Assembly (NCBI RefSeq): GCF_037975245.1
Contig: NC_092564.1
Coordinates: 17,905,984-17,969,983 of the forward strand
Direction of reading: 5' to 3'
Source of the DNA: Apostichopus japonicus
Lineage: Eukaryota; Echinodermata; Holothuroidea; Aspidochirotida; Stichopodidae
DNA: 64,000 bases
The notes beneath the pieces are model-generated. The model searched no databases and was not told the origin of the DNA. It was given only the letters and a program-made list of their open reading frames with translations. The position numbers and the translations under genes were made by a program. Each line of letters starts with the position of its first letter. The stretch's first letter is position 1. Below, piece after piece: positions 36,801 through 64,000 of this stretch.

Positions 36801-39669
36801 CGGAACTAAATAGGACCAATATGACAGCGCCCTCTGTTAATTTATAGCTTGGCTGGAGATCCATATTGTGATGGTCTTAAATTCATTGAAGACTCGCCCC
36901 GAACCGCATGCCGCCCTCTGAAAAAAGTTAACTTTCCGTTGCTTGCAAGTGAAGTTTTCTTCTTGTCGCTACAAAATGCAGACAGAAATGAAATGTGATA
37001 CCTTGTTATCTTTTATATAGACCTGAGATGTCCATCGCTGCTTTGTACACTGTGTTGTGGGTATTGACCGTAGCTGCATGTATTGACTGTACACTAGTGT
37101 CTAATTACCGACGGTAGCAAGCTGTGTGTGTATTTTCTGGGATCGATGGTGGTGTCTATCACTTCTGTTAGAACTCATTCAAAACTAGGTCAGATTACCG
37201 GTATCAGAAGTTTCATTGTGCGCGAGTCTTCACTCCCTTTAAATTAGAAACAAAAATCGGTTCATGTAATCGCTTTCTTTGTCTCCAAAAGAGATAAGTA
37301 TCTGAAATGAATCATTGCTAACTAATATAATACTATCCTTTTCATGAGCCGGTCCAGGACTTAAAAATAATAGAGACAAAGATGGGGTGGGTCGTGTAGC
37401 CGACAACCAGGAAGGGTGTTTACTTCCCAAGAGACAATTAAACATTGAGATGTAAAATGGCCTATAAGGCTCATAACTTATTTTAATGGATTGCATGGTG
37501 TTCAAGGGGGAGGAGGGACGGAGGGGCGGTGAGGAGGGGGTCACCCCACATACCCTGCATCCGTGCCTTTTCATTAAGAAAAAATATCATGATCGTGACA
37601 AGTCGGCGGCGAAACATGTTATATTAACATAATTAATTGATCAGAATTCGACAAAATCCTAAATACAAATTGTATATTGATTTAATTGCTAAGCATTAAA
37701 ACTTGTAATTCAGGAACATTTACATCCCACCATTTTACCCTTTTGCCTGTTGTACAGAAACTAACAGGGTGAGGGGTGGTGGATGGGTGGTGGATGGGTG
37801 GGAGGGGGTGGGGGATACTTTCCAGTTTTTTAAAGGAAGGTGTTACAAGAGTTGCGGGATCCATGAGGGTTCTGAGAGGTGTACACATATCCCCTTTCAA
37901 CGTCACAATAATTCAACAGTAGTTATTTAAACAATTGTAATATCTCTTTGTCTGGAAGGAGGATGCTCCCAGACCCACGTAGGTTGTATGGGGGAGTGGG
38001 CGTCAACGACCCCATGGCCGAAACCGCGTCTTTCATTAAAACCCTACCTCCGCTCATGGCCAGCATGTATCTCCATGTCTTGTATTAACGGCTATCGAGT
38101 AACACAGGCTTTTACTCATTCTAAAAATAATTTGTTAAATTGGCTTCTAAACTACCATCTTAAAAAACAGATGCCGAAGTGCGTGGACGTCCATGCATGC
38201 ACACACTATACGGTCAAACCATTTCTCGCAACTGCTACTGAATAATGCCAGCAAATATTTGTATTAGGTCTAACCTAGAATGGAGCTAAATTGCTTTGGG
38301 AATTCCAAGTAATTTGATTAAACTGCCACAAAAGTCTCAAAGTGGATTAAGTCCTTTTTTTTGCTACTTCAAAAGTGAAGGACAGGTTCAGCCGTAGCAC
38401 ACATACTTTTCATGTCCGTTTCCATTTCACAGACAAAATCGATTCGAGATGCGAGTAAAATTTATCAACAGGCAGACAGGATGATGAGTGTGAGTATATG
38501 GTCATACACACATACTCTGATATATTGTTTGAAATTTGTTACCTTTTTTCTGTTCTTGTTAAGTGATGCAAGTGACTGAGGGGATATCCGGGCCTATAGA
38601 ACCTAGTCGATTCAACGACAAGAGGAGGGAGGGGAGAAGGTAACAGGGAGGGGAGGTATAGAGCAGGGTGGTGAAATTCAACATTGTAACTATTTTAGTG
38701 TCATACAAGTCTGTTGAATGGTTTAAGCACATTTCTAATAGTATACATTCTAGTACTACCTGCTCGAATTCCTAATTAAAACCCCTCCGTACACACAGAC
38801 ACACACACACACATAAATCAAAATCATTAAAAAGAAGTAAAGATAAGAGTAGCTGAGAGAAGTAAGTAGCTGAAACGGAGTGCTGTATCCGCCCCTGGAT
38901 ACTGAAATCACGTACCTGGGGAAAAGGAGAAGAAATTATACAGTCGTTTCATTTGATTTAGTTGATTAGCCGAGATCGGAAACTTATTAGCGCGCATGCA
39001 TGCTGGATCCACAATTAGCAGGTTAAGTGACTTATAACCAAGAGATTGATCTATAAAGCAGAGTACACCTCCCACCATTTTGAATTGCAAATAATAAGCA
39101 GCTTCGACATTTTGTTTTTGGGGTTAATTGTGATGTCATTAAGAGACGTGTTCATTGGAGCACGTATTGGAGAGACTCCTCTGTCAAGGTTTACATATAC
39201 TCAAATCATTTCTACTTATATATGTCTCGACTGCAACGTTGATTGACCTATTTTTTTTTTACAAGAAAAAAAAAACAAAGACCTTTATATGATATATTCA
39301 AATGGACACAATCTACTACCCCTATTTAAATACATAATTATGTTTATGATTCTCCATGTACAGTTCCCTATTGAATCATACCGTGATGATCTTGGTGGGA
39401 AAGTTGTTAAAGACGACCTTGTTTGGTTTCTTAGACCACGTGATGTTGCTCAGACTCTCTCGGTACGAGTTGCATTTCCGATTCAGCCTAAATTGTCACC
39501 AGATGGCAGCACATCTTCTACCGGTAACCTACCGACAGACAGACGTCTGCTTTTCGTCCCGTCTGGTTTCGACGAAAGTCACGCGAACAAAAAGCGTCAA
39601 CGCAACGCAAAGAGCTTGTCTTGGAAGCAAAAATTCAAATCAGGCTACCCGAGTTGTTCTGTGTCATAA
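27160..39669 (+). CDS. Class-V PLP aminotransferase / cysteine-desulfurase-like protein, 716 aa
   Basis: Exons: 27160-27406, 28148-28178, 29504-29620, 29948-30077, 30438-30503, 30692-30757, 31253-31394, 31700-31739, 31999-32072, 32299-32372, 32570-32680, 33111-33157, 33624-33828, 34233-34294, 34599-34667, 35578-35689, 36004-36198, 38433-38489, 39364-39669 (TAA). They total 2151 nt, in phase at all 18 junctions. Class-V marks: [10 protein letters not shown] (84-93), the PLP-phosphate loop FTGSGTTAA (149-157), [19 protein letters not shown] with Asp262, and SPHKFIGG with Lys296 as likely Schiff-base lysine. [12 protein letters not shown] (439-450) holds Cys442/Cys444 at the place of the NifS/CsdA active-site cysteine segment. 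Residues about 1-80 and 480-716 match no domain I recognise; the C-terminal part is basic near its end (KKRQRNAK). Without signal peptide or membrane segment it is probably intracellular. The substrate is unknown; cysteine desulfurase or lyase chemistry is inference from the family. Confidence 0.9.
28738..29145. repeat. (ATT)n microsatellite, about 400 bp
   Basis: Almost pure TTA/ATT triplets interrupted by aattaatattaatatt blocks, in intron 2 of the class-V gene. The interruptions are palindromic (ttaattaatattaat). Confidence 0.97.
30788..30930. repeat. (TA)n microsatellite with TAGACACA interruptions
   Basis: Dinucleotide TA tract with short acacac inserts, in intron 6 of the class-V gene. 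Short frames of repeated Ile-Tyr across it are artefacts. Confidence 0.97.
31999..32072 (+). other. Exon 9 of the class-V enzyme: PLP lysine
   Basis: This exon encodes [20 protein letters not shown] plus GVGTP. The HK pair (His295-Lys296) sits as in NifS/SufS-type enzymes, where the lysine forms the internal aldimine with PLP. It directly follows the exon that ends the WDFATAG...PTT segment. Confidence 0.85.
33624..33828 (+). other. Exon 13 of the class-V enzyme: [12 protein letters not shown] cysteine segment
   Basis: Encodes residues 382-450, ending in [12 protein letters not shown]. In cysteine desulfurases the R-x-G-x-x-C region near here carries the persulfide cysteine; both cysteines of CAC are candidates in this protein. 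Donor GTAAAC, phase 0. Confidence 0.8.
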
Positions 39670-40006
39670 AAGCAGACGTTTGGTTTGGGAAGAAAGTGAT
39701 ATGTTTTTTTTGTGTGCCAATTTCTGATATGATATGGTGCCACTATAGGACATGACTGCTCTTAAATATCTCTTTGTTTTGATTTATAAATGTATTAACC
39801 ATGTCAAAAGAAACTGAGTGTAATATAATGAGTGAATTGAAAGACTTTTATTTGAAATTTTTAATCACCACATTATATGCTCTGCATGTGATATCTCATC
39901 AAGTCAAAGTATGGTGAGCTTAGCGAAATATCAAGGACCAACGAATGCACTCAGGAAGGGTACAACTCAGGGTCTGTTCTAGAAACTCACGTTCAAATAT
40001 CTCAAG

Positions 40007-40012
40007 AATAAA
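40007..40012 (+). promoter_or_regulatory. Possible polyadenylation signal of the class-V gene
   Basis: AATAAA 338 bases after the TAA at 39667-39669. It is a canonical hexamer in AT-rich sequence and is supported by position only. Confidence 0.4.
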
Positions 40013-40129
40013 TATTTCCTTTGTGTTGATAGACAGATTTCAACTCAGCGTCTCATTCAAACTAAAAGTCATGAAATGAACATGGTGAAAAATGAAATTG
40101 ATACACAGAAGCCGCTTCGGTCTTGTCCT

Positions 40130-40590
40130 TAATTCCCTCCCTACCCATTCCCTTCCCTCTCTATCCATTCCCTTAATCCCCTCTCTATCCCTTCCCTTAA
40201 TCCCCTCCCTACTCATTCCCTTAATCCCTCTCTACCCATTCCCTAATCCCCTCGATCGCTATTCATTCCCTCAATCCCCTCTCTATCCATTCCCTTAATC
40301 CCCTCTCTATCCCTTACCTTAATCCCCTCTCTACTCATTCCCTTAATCCTTCTCTATCTATTCCCTAATGATCCCCTCTCTACTCATTCCCATAAACCCC
40401 TCCCTACTCATTCCCTTAATCCCTCTCTATCCATTCCCTAATGACCTCCTCTCTACTCATTCCCATAATCCCCTCTCTATCCATTTCCTTAATCCCCTCT
40501 CTATCCATTTCCTTTATACCCTCGATCTCCACCCATTCCCCCAATCCCCTCTCTATCCATTAATCTCCATCCTATAGCCACTCCCTCTTC
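40130..40590. repeat. Polypyrimidine minisatellite, unit about 25 bp
   Basis: Degenerate repeats of cattcccttaatcccctctctatc run from about 40130 to 40590. One strand is almost purely C/T with regular ttaat interruptions. It lies between the class-V and ACE genes; apparent Pro/Leu/Ser-rich frames are not genes. Confidence 0.9.
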
Positions 40591-41907
40591 TCCTAACCGA
40601 ATGCCGCTCTTCTACTCCCTTCTCTCAGAAATGTCTATTTTCCTGCATCTTCGATCCCTCTACATCTTTAATGATCTCTTTAAGTTATAATTTGAATTCA
40701 TATAGTTTATATTTTAATTTGAATTACCACGGCCGATAGTTTCGGGTTTGGATATAAGTATACGTATACGATGTATCCGTGTTTAATTTTAACTTTTTGT
40801 GTGTGAAGGGGGAACATTTGGCCGAACGGAAAAGAAATTTTACATTATTAGGGTATTACGATATCTGAAGGAGTAACACACAAACCTATATTGTATATGC
40901 TGCGTACCGTCATCACTATTAACAGTTGTCTATTAACACTTCCTGTATACGGACGTCGTTATCGGTGATTTACTTGTTTTTCAGTTAGGCCGCCTACAAA
41001 GGTGAATGAAGCTATACTAGGATCACTGAAGATAGATTTTATTTTGGCTCGTGATACGGGGTAAAGACAATTTTGTGAATCGGTTTTGTCACCTTCCTAG
41101 CTAGGCCTCCTCTGCTTGGATTGAAAGCCTCCCAGAGATCACGCGAGACATATATATGACGTCGACTATTCAAAAATACCATTGTTATTATTGCTCCGAC
41201 TGAACATCCCACGACAGCTTATATGTCAAGGGAACATTTTCCACCCTTTTTCGCTACCGATTGTGCTTCTGCACATTGTGACAATACACTGTGACTTTCT
41301 ATTGAAATGTTGGATGAATCATTCAACCTTTCCCGTCGGATTACTATACCCAACGGTATACTGTGTTGTATTCATGTATATAGGTGCCGCGACAATGAAT
41401 GAACAGTCTTCCTCCAGGTGCGGACATGTCTATGACACATATTTATAAAAGCACTGCTAGCTCAATGGGACCATTGTAACACTTCTTGTTGGTGGTCTTG
41501 TCAGTATACTGTTTATATCTGTAAAATAGTGTTCCGGCCATACATGCACAGGCAACAACTTACTGTTTTCTGCATGGATGAACCAGCATTGCAGGCGTTA
41601 CTGTAAGAAAGAACAAAATTGTCCTTTTCAAGGAGGCATATATAATGCCATTCGTATCTTGAGGAAGATTTTTCTCATTAAAGTACACGTTTGAAATTAG
41701 GAATATTTCAAAAGTGGAATAATTCGTGGTATTCCGGTCAACAGCAGTGGGAGAGGAACTCATCATTTTGTTAAACAGATTTGCAAAATTTATTATTTGC
41801 TGCTCAAATCTCAATCGACCCTCGAGGAAATATTAGTTCCAGACCTCAATCGGATCATTGAAAATTGAAATTGGACCATCCAAATTGTCCAAATTTACTG
41901 TCGCAAA
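40591..41907. other. Intergenic region upstream of the ACE-like gene
   Basis: No coding sequence recognised. This 1.3-kb stretch should include the ACE promoter and 5' UTR; no clear TATA box is seen near the start codon. Confidence 0.5.
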
Positions 41908-57526
<15,619 letters not shown>

Positions 57527-57796
57527 GTATACTGCAAAGTACCGTTCTTTTTTCTTTTTTATCCTCCAAATGATTCTATTGTTTCCAATTCAGTCTCGTA
57601 TATGTATATCTGACTTTTTTCTAGAAGATTTAAGGTGCTTTCAATTGACATCCGCAAAGCAAAATGGAAATTCCTTTACAACATTATAGCTTAGTTCTTG
57701 TTTTCCATCTCTTTTTGTTGAAAGTATAATAACATATATATATCATTAGATTAAACAAGAAAAAGCAGAGATATTGAAGAGATTAACGATAGGACG

Positions 57797-57856
57797 CCGA
57801 AGATGACGACAACGACGACGAAGATGATGACGACGATGACGATGGTGACGACGATT
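57797..57856. repeat. (GAC/GAT)n trinucleotide repeat
   Basis: Imperfect gacgacgatgac triplets 270 bases after the ACE stop codon. Confidence 0.9.
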
Positions 57857-57973
57857 GTAGAAACTATTCCTAAAAGTTTGGTTTAAAAAGTTCAGATACG
57901 ATTTATTAAATCAGATACGACTTATTATGATTTATTAAAACCAGAAGGAGGAGTGATGTCCGATAGCTGCACT

Positions 57974-59351
57974 CAGTGGCGGGCTGGCCACACGGGCATT
58001 GCCCGGTGGGCCGGTAGGCTGGGGAGCCTGGTAAAAATTACAGCCCATTTTCACAGTAGTTAATAGAAAACAGACGGGCTGTGTATGGTGGACGAATAGC
58101 TGCTCACGATGCAGCTGCAAAGTTTGTTCAATGGGCTAATGACCAGCTGGAAGAAATGGAAGAAGATATTGTTATGAAAGAGTCCCTTCCGGTAAAACGG
58201 CAAAGATAGAAGAAACGAATATATGGCGAACGAGCCACAGATGATGCTACATCAGCTTCTGACCCAGTGAACAGGTATCGCATTGAAGTGTATAACCCGA
58301 TAGTGGACGGTGTTGTTAGCGGCACTGAGCGACGATTTGCAAGATCATCAAGAGCAACATCAACATCACATGCTGATCTTACACCGCTTTAACCAAGGAA
58401 CTTTGGTCAAGTGCCATCGGGAGCTATGGAAGAGCTGCATAGATATTTGCTGAGATGTGATGATGCTGTCACCGCGGAACAACCACGAACAGAACTGCGA
58501 AGCCTTGGAGAACAGTAGTGAACACTGAAACAATCAGTAGCAAATGCTTATACGTTGCAGAAGGACAGTGACGGTGAGTCTGAACAGAACAGAGAGAGAG
58601 CTTATCAAGTGAGTCATGTAAAGATTGTCCTCTCTGCTGCTACAAGGTGCTCCCCGAGTTGAACCTTTCCTCCGATGCTTACAAGAGCATTGGGGTTGCC
58701 TGCAAGCTGCTGCTAACGCTACCTGTGTCACAAGTGGCATGTGGACGTTCTTTCTCTGCCTTGAGGAGAATAAAAAACTGTTTGAAGAAGTAATGACACA
58801 AGAACATCTTGAGGCGTTCTTGTTGATGTCTGTGGAAAAAAAGGATCTTGGCCAAACATGACACTCAAAACATCATTGATGGTGTGGCTGCCTGAAGCAG
58901 CGAATTACGTAGGCTCCTACTCACGTAGACATGACATGTGCTCGTGTTTTTGAAGCTATATGTTTTAGTAGATTTTATATAGATTTTATATAGGTTTTAT
59001 TTTCTTTACTTTCTTAAGCATGTTGTCACAAAATGCTTGAAAAACAAAATAAAATCCAAACGAAAACATGTATTTTTGTTTACATTTTTAACTTTTCCCA
59101 CTTTAATGAAGTGGTAAAATTAGTTTTGAGTGTTTTTGTAAGGATTATTGTAACCTACAAAATTGAGAAATATAGCACCATTTTGCTTCTAGGCATTCCT
59201 TAACTTAAAAAAATCTCAATGAGAAGGGGGTCACCCCTCCTCTTAGACCCCTCCCTATATCGGCGATCACTATGAAGTAACACATCAATGATTGATTGGC
59301 CGGTCTAGGTGAAAAATGCCCTGGCCGGTTTTAAGACCCAGTCCGCCCCTG
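57974..59351 (+). pseudogene. hAT transposon with degenerate transposase
   Basis: Ends: left CAGTGGCGGGCTGGCC, right ...CAGTCCGCCCCTG, inverted to each other. Flanking octamers GCTGCACT (57966-57973) and GCTGTACT (59352-59359) match 7 of 8, as for a hAT target duplication. Inside, around 58640-58790, one frame reads VLPELNLSSDAYKSIGVACK, LLLTLPVSQVACGRSFSALR, RIKNCLKK, the hAT C-terminal dimerisation block (LPVS..xCxRSFSxLRRIK). It is followed by in-frame stops, and upstream coding is broken by stops and shifts. At 1.38 kb the element is internally deleted and cannot make a full transposase. It lies downstream of the ACE gene. Confidence 0.85.
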
Positions 59352-59359
59352 GCTGTACT

Positions 59360-61042
59360 GATATTTTATTAGTGTTTTTACCACACTTCTGTCTTTGTTG
59401 TAAATTTGATGAAGGTCACACAATTTTTTTTGGAGAAACTATGTAATTTGTAAATAATCTAATATCAATTTATAAGTTTTCTTTTCAGTATTATAACTAA
59501 CTTACGACAACTAATCCTTAAACAGTGTAAATTATAACCGTTGCACGATAGTGACTTTATATTACGATATTACAATGGTTTACTCTCTGTGTGCCGCTTG
59601 CCCTTCCACAACGTTTCTTGTCTTTGTACCCTTTAATGAGTCTAGGGACATTTTGATGATGGCCCTCGATCTTTGAATCTCCTGCATCGAATATCTGGTC
59701 CTATATAATCATCATGTTAACATGTTCTGTATGCAATCTGTACTGAGGTGGTTGTAGTGGGGTTGAGAAACGGTTATTTGCGTGACTTTCTTTAAACACG
59801 ACATCAATATGTTTTTTGAAAGTAATTGTGTGGTGGGGAGGGGGAGTGGCAGGGGCAGGGAGTAGGCAATCGGCTGTGTGTACCGATATCACATTGTCCA
59901 AATAAAATTGCAGGTTTGTTAAAAAGTGAATTAAGAAAAAAACTTATCAAAACCGTTAATCAACATTGGTAGCATTCTAATTCAAAGTTCACAAGAATGT
60001 TTAAACTGCAACCCCCCCCCCCCCCCCGCCTTGACTATTCGTTCAAGTACAATACTGAGATAATATGTGTTGCATCCAGTTTATATAATTCAAAGTTAAT
60101 CAACCTCCACCCATCATGCGAAATGTGAATAAATCATATCTTATACTGCCAACACCCTAATAGGACTGTTTCAATGCAATATCATTATACAATATACGTG
60201 GTATTGACTATTGGATATTGATCACTTGAGTGGCCGACAGTACTTTTGTTAATTTAAAGCATCCATGATCCGGTGATGACATTAACCGCGTAAGACAAGG
60301 CGAGTGCAAAAACATTCTCCTGCCCGACATTCTTTGAATGTATTGGACCCTCCATTACCTCTCCCAACCACCCCCCCCCCTACCTCCCGCTTTGACCTAC
60401 GCCTTTGTTTAATGCCATGTCCTTAACCTTTAAAATTTTAAGATAAGGAACTTAATAAATACAGTTTATTGAGACTCTGATAGAATCAATATCTGCATAT
60501 CTCTGCAATTTGACTTAGATCCATGTGGCGACCAAATAAAAGCTAGGTAACTAATTGAAGAAATAGCTATAAGCCTGGCAGATTTTAGGAAGAACGTTTT
60601 GATCAAAAACTTTCTAGTTGAAATATTTGCTGTTTATCAGATCCGTGACGTAAGTTGGTGTCTGCAGAAAGATGGGAAGTCAAGTCCATGAATCCATGTC
60701 TCTGGCAGAATTAATACTACCTGAACAATGGAATAAGAAAAGAGTAAACTAAGACATTATTTCATAGCCGTAGTGTAGTGTTGCACTGTCGCATGTAATG
60801 TTATACAACGTATTTAACAGTCATTGTTGTTGGTTCTACTTGTAACATCGTGAAATAAATCTGCAAGGTTATAAATTTACATGATAACCCGTCTTCATAT
60901 TTCATTCTTTATGGTGTATTTCAATTTTTTTCATAAGCAATGATTGATTGGCGATCTTCTCGAGTGTGGCGAGTTGGCAATCACTGCTAAGAAATTTTAC
61001 CCCTATACTTACCCATTCGTACCACAACGTGACAATCTATGT
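59360..61042. other. Gene-free sequence downstream of the hAT element
   Basis: No exon of a known protein is seen. It contains C runs at about 60011 and 60370, and the left member (about 60068-60770) of a diverged duplicated block described separately. Confidence 0.5.
60068..60770. repeat. Dispersed repeat, copy 1 (pair with 62909-63830)
   Basis: Blocks such as gttgcatcca.tttatataat, ctatgtggcgaccaaataaa-like gatccatgtggcgaccaaat and ctggcagatttt.ggaagaacgt occur in the same order in the second copy, separated by unalignable stretches. Fragments of the same family appear near 47590 and 56140 (tatatctcga, catccaatcaaccatatctc). Confidence 0.65.
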
Positions 61043-61050
61043 ATATATAA

Positions 61051-61674
61051 CAGGGGTTCCTTAACTGGGGTGCATGAACCCCCATGGAGTGCGTGAGTCC
61101 ATCCCAGGGGGTTCGTGAGACGTTTCTGAATGTCAAATCTAGAGTACTTTTTTGTTGAACTAAAATCTGAAGTATCATATAATTTAGTAATGTACAAAAG
61201 TCGTACCTATATGGACAAACTCTTTTCGCATTCCATACGCATATGTTGCCATAGTAGTATACCGTACCGTGCATGTGATAAATAACTGAATTATGAAACA
61301 GACACAGGCCGCATGACTTTGGTGAAGTTGGTGTACGCATAAAGAGCTGAGAAAGTAACTGAAAGTCTGGCCAAAGTAATTATTATTATTTTGGAAATTC
61401 CAGATGACCTCCATTTTGCCCAACACAAAGGAAAGTTAGCATAAATTCTTGCTTGAAAATTGTTGTTGAGCGACAACATGCAGTCACTAGCCTGTTTAAA
61501 CATGATATACCAATTCAATATTACAATATGGACTTGATCTTTTACGAAGCACTATTATGCGTATTATAGTTTAATAATGACTCAGATCGTGTCTTGAAAA
61601 GTTGGGGGTTAATGGACAACTCTGACATCCACAAGGGGTTCGTAGGGGGGGGGGGTAAAGTTAGGGATACCCTG
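61051..61674. mobile_element. Probable hAT-type MITE
   Basis: Left end CAGGGGTTCCTTAACTGGGG; right end, read inverted, CAGGGTATCCCTAACTTTAC. Flanking octamers atatataa (left) and gtctataa (right) match at 6 of 8 positions. The gggggttcgtgag motif near the left end recurs as ggggttcgtaggg near the right. The interior is non-coding. Confidence 0.5.
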
Positions 61675-62434
61675 GTCTATAAAATGATGTTAATGGCAAT
61701 ATGCCAAGTACTAACGGTATTATGCCCATGCAATGTGCTTTACAACTCCAGTCGAATTAACACTTTTATTTACTGTATAAATACGTTAGCCATGTGACGT
61801 TTCGGAGCCTGTTAAATAATCCGTGGTTTTTCTTAAAGGCAGACTGCGTTGACTAATGCAGTTGGGTATTGGTATTTTATAGGTGTTTATTAATGCAGTC
61901 GGGTAAACGCATTTTATATAGTTGTTTTTTCTGCAGTTGGGTATAGGCATTATATAAGTGTTTTTTATCCTCCATGAAGATTTTAACCTCCTTCAAAGTG
62001 TCCTGGCGTGTCCTGGGGCAGATGTGACGGTTTACACTCCTATGATGTAAATACTATGCGGATGGGTAACACTGAAAACTCCATCCGCTCCTAGACGCTT
62101 TCTATTCCAAAATTATTTCGCTGTAATGATTTGTCAAGCCTTACAAAACGGGCAATGGGATACCTGTCACGAGGTTGGGCAACTTTGAAAGCTGATATTA
62201 AGAGTGGTGCCTTGAAGCTTCAGGGTCATTTGTCTATTTTATAAGCCAATCATAGACAATATTAAAGTGATATATTGTTAGGAAAAGTGCAACGTCATAT
62301 ACTAATGTGAAATTGTGATCATTATTGTAAATGCTACGCAATATACTACATTCACAAACAGAGATCGAAATTCGCTAAAATAACTAAATGAATAAAAGGG
62401 GTTGTCAAATAATGACAGAGAAGTATATACAAAT

Positions 62435-62467
62435 ATATATATATATAGCCTATATATATATATATAG

Positions 62468-62529
<62 letters not shown>

Positions 62530-62546
62530 GCCTATATATATATAGC

Positions 62547-62581
<35 letters not shown>

Positions 62582-62610
62582 TATTAAGACTAGTATATAT
62601 ATATATATAA
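62435..62610. repeat. (TA)n microsatellite with periodic TATAGCC
   Basis: TA tracts punctuated by five or so 'tatagccta' units; long Ile-Tyr frames here are artefacts. Confidence 0.95.
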
Positions 62611-62752
62611 AGTTGGTTAGTTGGCGTCTATCTTGGCGCAGAGTGCTCTATGTTCAGTGGACAGAGCGAAATATATGTTGTTTGAAGATCGCTCAACGTG
62701 TGAAACTCCGAGTAACAGCTACTAGTGTTCCACTAGTCTCAAATAGTCTCAA

Positions 62753-62754
62753 AT

Positions 62755-62808
<54 letters not shown>
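62753..62808. repeat. (CA)n(TA)n compound microsatellite
   Basis: acacacac followed directly by tatatata. Confidence 0.96.
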
Positions 62809-62809
<1 letters not shown>

Positions 62810-62908
62810 AATGGGCTCAGTGGGTAAATGTGTACGAGGTGGATATATCGCCATGGAAACAAGTTCACCATCATGCTCAAAATACCGAGAAAAGAAAGAC
62901 ACATGAGA

Positions 62909-63830
62909 TACGTTGCATCCAATTTATATAATATGAACTGAGTAAACCTCAACCAATTATACGAAAGTTAAATGAATTATATCTCATAAATCAGTCCAAC
63001 ACCTGAACAGGACTGTTTTAAAAGTAAGCACAACCAACTCTGTTGTTTGTATGTGCAACAACATATTAAGATAATACAACGAATTTCAGAGGTACAATAG
63101 AAATTAAACAACCCTAAATCATTGGATTAAATCTCGGGTATAATAGTATATTACGGTAAATTCACATCAATGTTCCCTGACTCTGCTCATGTCTTGAAGT
63201 TTACTGTATAATTCCGCTAAATGTGTGGAATAATCCACGAGACTGTCTCATAATACAATATTTATGTTTCCTTGCTTCACTGAGGCAGGTTTGGCCGTTT
63301 TGGTTAAGGATTTGTAGATTAAAATTGCGATTGAATAGTGGTTAGTCCTAAAATTTCACTTCCGAAAACATGCAGGCAACTACGGTCTATCAGTGCAGCT
63401 ATTATGTAAAAACATACTTCTGCCTGCATCCCTTTCCTTAAAATACAATTAAAGCACCATGTACCCCCCCCCCCCCCACACACACACATACCTCCCCTCT
63501 CCCACCCACACTCGGTCCTATTCCCTTACTAGATGTCATTTACACATTATAATATCGAGTTAATTAAACTAAATATACACAATGTTTGGCACGTATCTCT
63601 GTAATGTATGTTAGACCTATGTGGCGACCAAATAAAAACTTGAAAGTTAATGAAGAATAGCTCTAAGCCTGGCAGATTTGGAAGAACGTTTTGATCTTAA
63701 ACTTTCAAGGTTCAACTATTTGTTGCATGTGAGGTCCGCTACGTTTGCTAGTATTTTGTTGTTGTTGCTTTCTTTGTTTGGAATGCGAAAGAAATCCCTG
63801 GATCCACGTGTCTTGTAGATTATTAACGCC
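62909..63830. repeat. Dispersed repeat, copy 2
   Basis: Second member of the 60068-60770 pair, about 2.8-3.1 kb downstream in the same orientation. It contains a poly-C run and a (CA) tract near 63463-63490. Confidence 0.65.
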
Positions 63831-64000
63831 TTTACAATGAAAGGGGGGTGGGGGGGGGGGAATCGACTGATTATCACATTTATAAGCTTTGCTGTATTTC
63901 TTGTATGTAATGCTTTTCAATGTATAATACGTTACTGTCGGTAGTTCTACCAACGTTTGATGTGGGGCAGGCACTTTATAAAAAGTGCCTAAACTTGTAC

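Noticed and set aside
58534-58864. Minus-strand frames inside the hAT element
   Set aside because: They are antisense to the recognisable transposase dimerisation block on the plus strand.

Overview
The window is animal nuclear DNA: AT-rich, long introns with GT/AG borders, small exons, many microsatellites and dispersed DNA transposon relics. Gene content (uridine phosphorylase, cyclin H, an uncharacterised class-V PLP enzyme, single-domain angiotensin-converting enzyme) and the repeat style fit a marine invertebrate deuterostome. An echinoderm such as a sea cucumber is plausible, but this is inference and no species-diagnostic marker was found.

Layout: (1) about 434-5843, minus strand: two 5' coding exons of a uridine phosphorylase gene that runs off the left edge. 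Its 5.1-kb intron is packed with hAT-like relics. (2) 5844-11313: intergenic, with a 298-bp hAT-type MITE carrying a perfect 8-bp target duplication and a 529-bp foldback element holding two identical perfect 70-bp palindromes. (3) 11314-21827, plus strand: complete cyclin H gene (10 coding exons, 319 aa), with a SINE, a Penelope-like fragment and a 75/76-bp minisatellite in its introns. A 40-bp minisatellite follows. (4) 27160-39669, plus strand: complete 19-exon gene for a 716-aa cysteine-desulfurase-like class-V aminotransferase with a long unassigned C-terminal extension. (5) 41908-57526, plus strand: 14-exon gene for a secreted or surface ACE-like zinc peptidase with all catalytic residues and a hydrophobic C-terminus suggestive of a GPI anchor. 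One exon junction (exon 7/8) is unresolved. (6) 57527-64000: gene-free, with a degenerate hAT transposon (57974-59351), a probable hAT MITE and a diverged duplicated block.

The four genes are not an obvious functional cluster: nucleoside salvage, TFIIH/CAK cell cycle and transcription, sulfur/PLP chemistry, and peptide processing. The most unusual signal is a set of three Penelope-like fragments (about 15601, 45667, 57031) whose shared terminal motif, read on the minus strand, has the layout of a minimal type-I hammerhead ribozyme. Each copy is damaged at a different place. Exon coordinates come from manual translation and splice-phase matching. Every junction of the cyclin H and class-V genes keeps frame, and so do all ACE junctions except 7/8.
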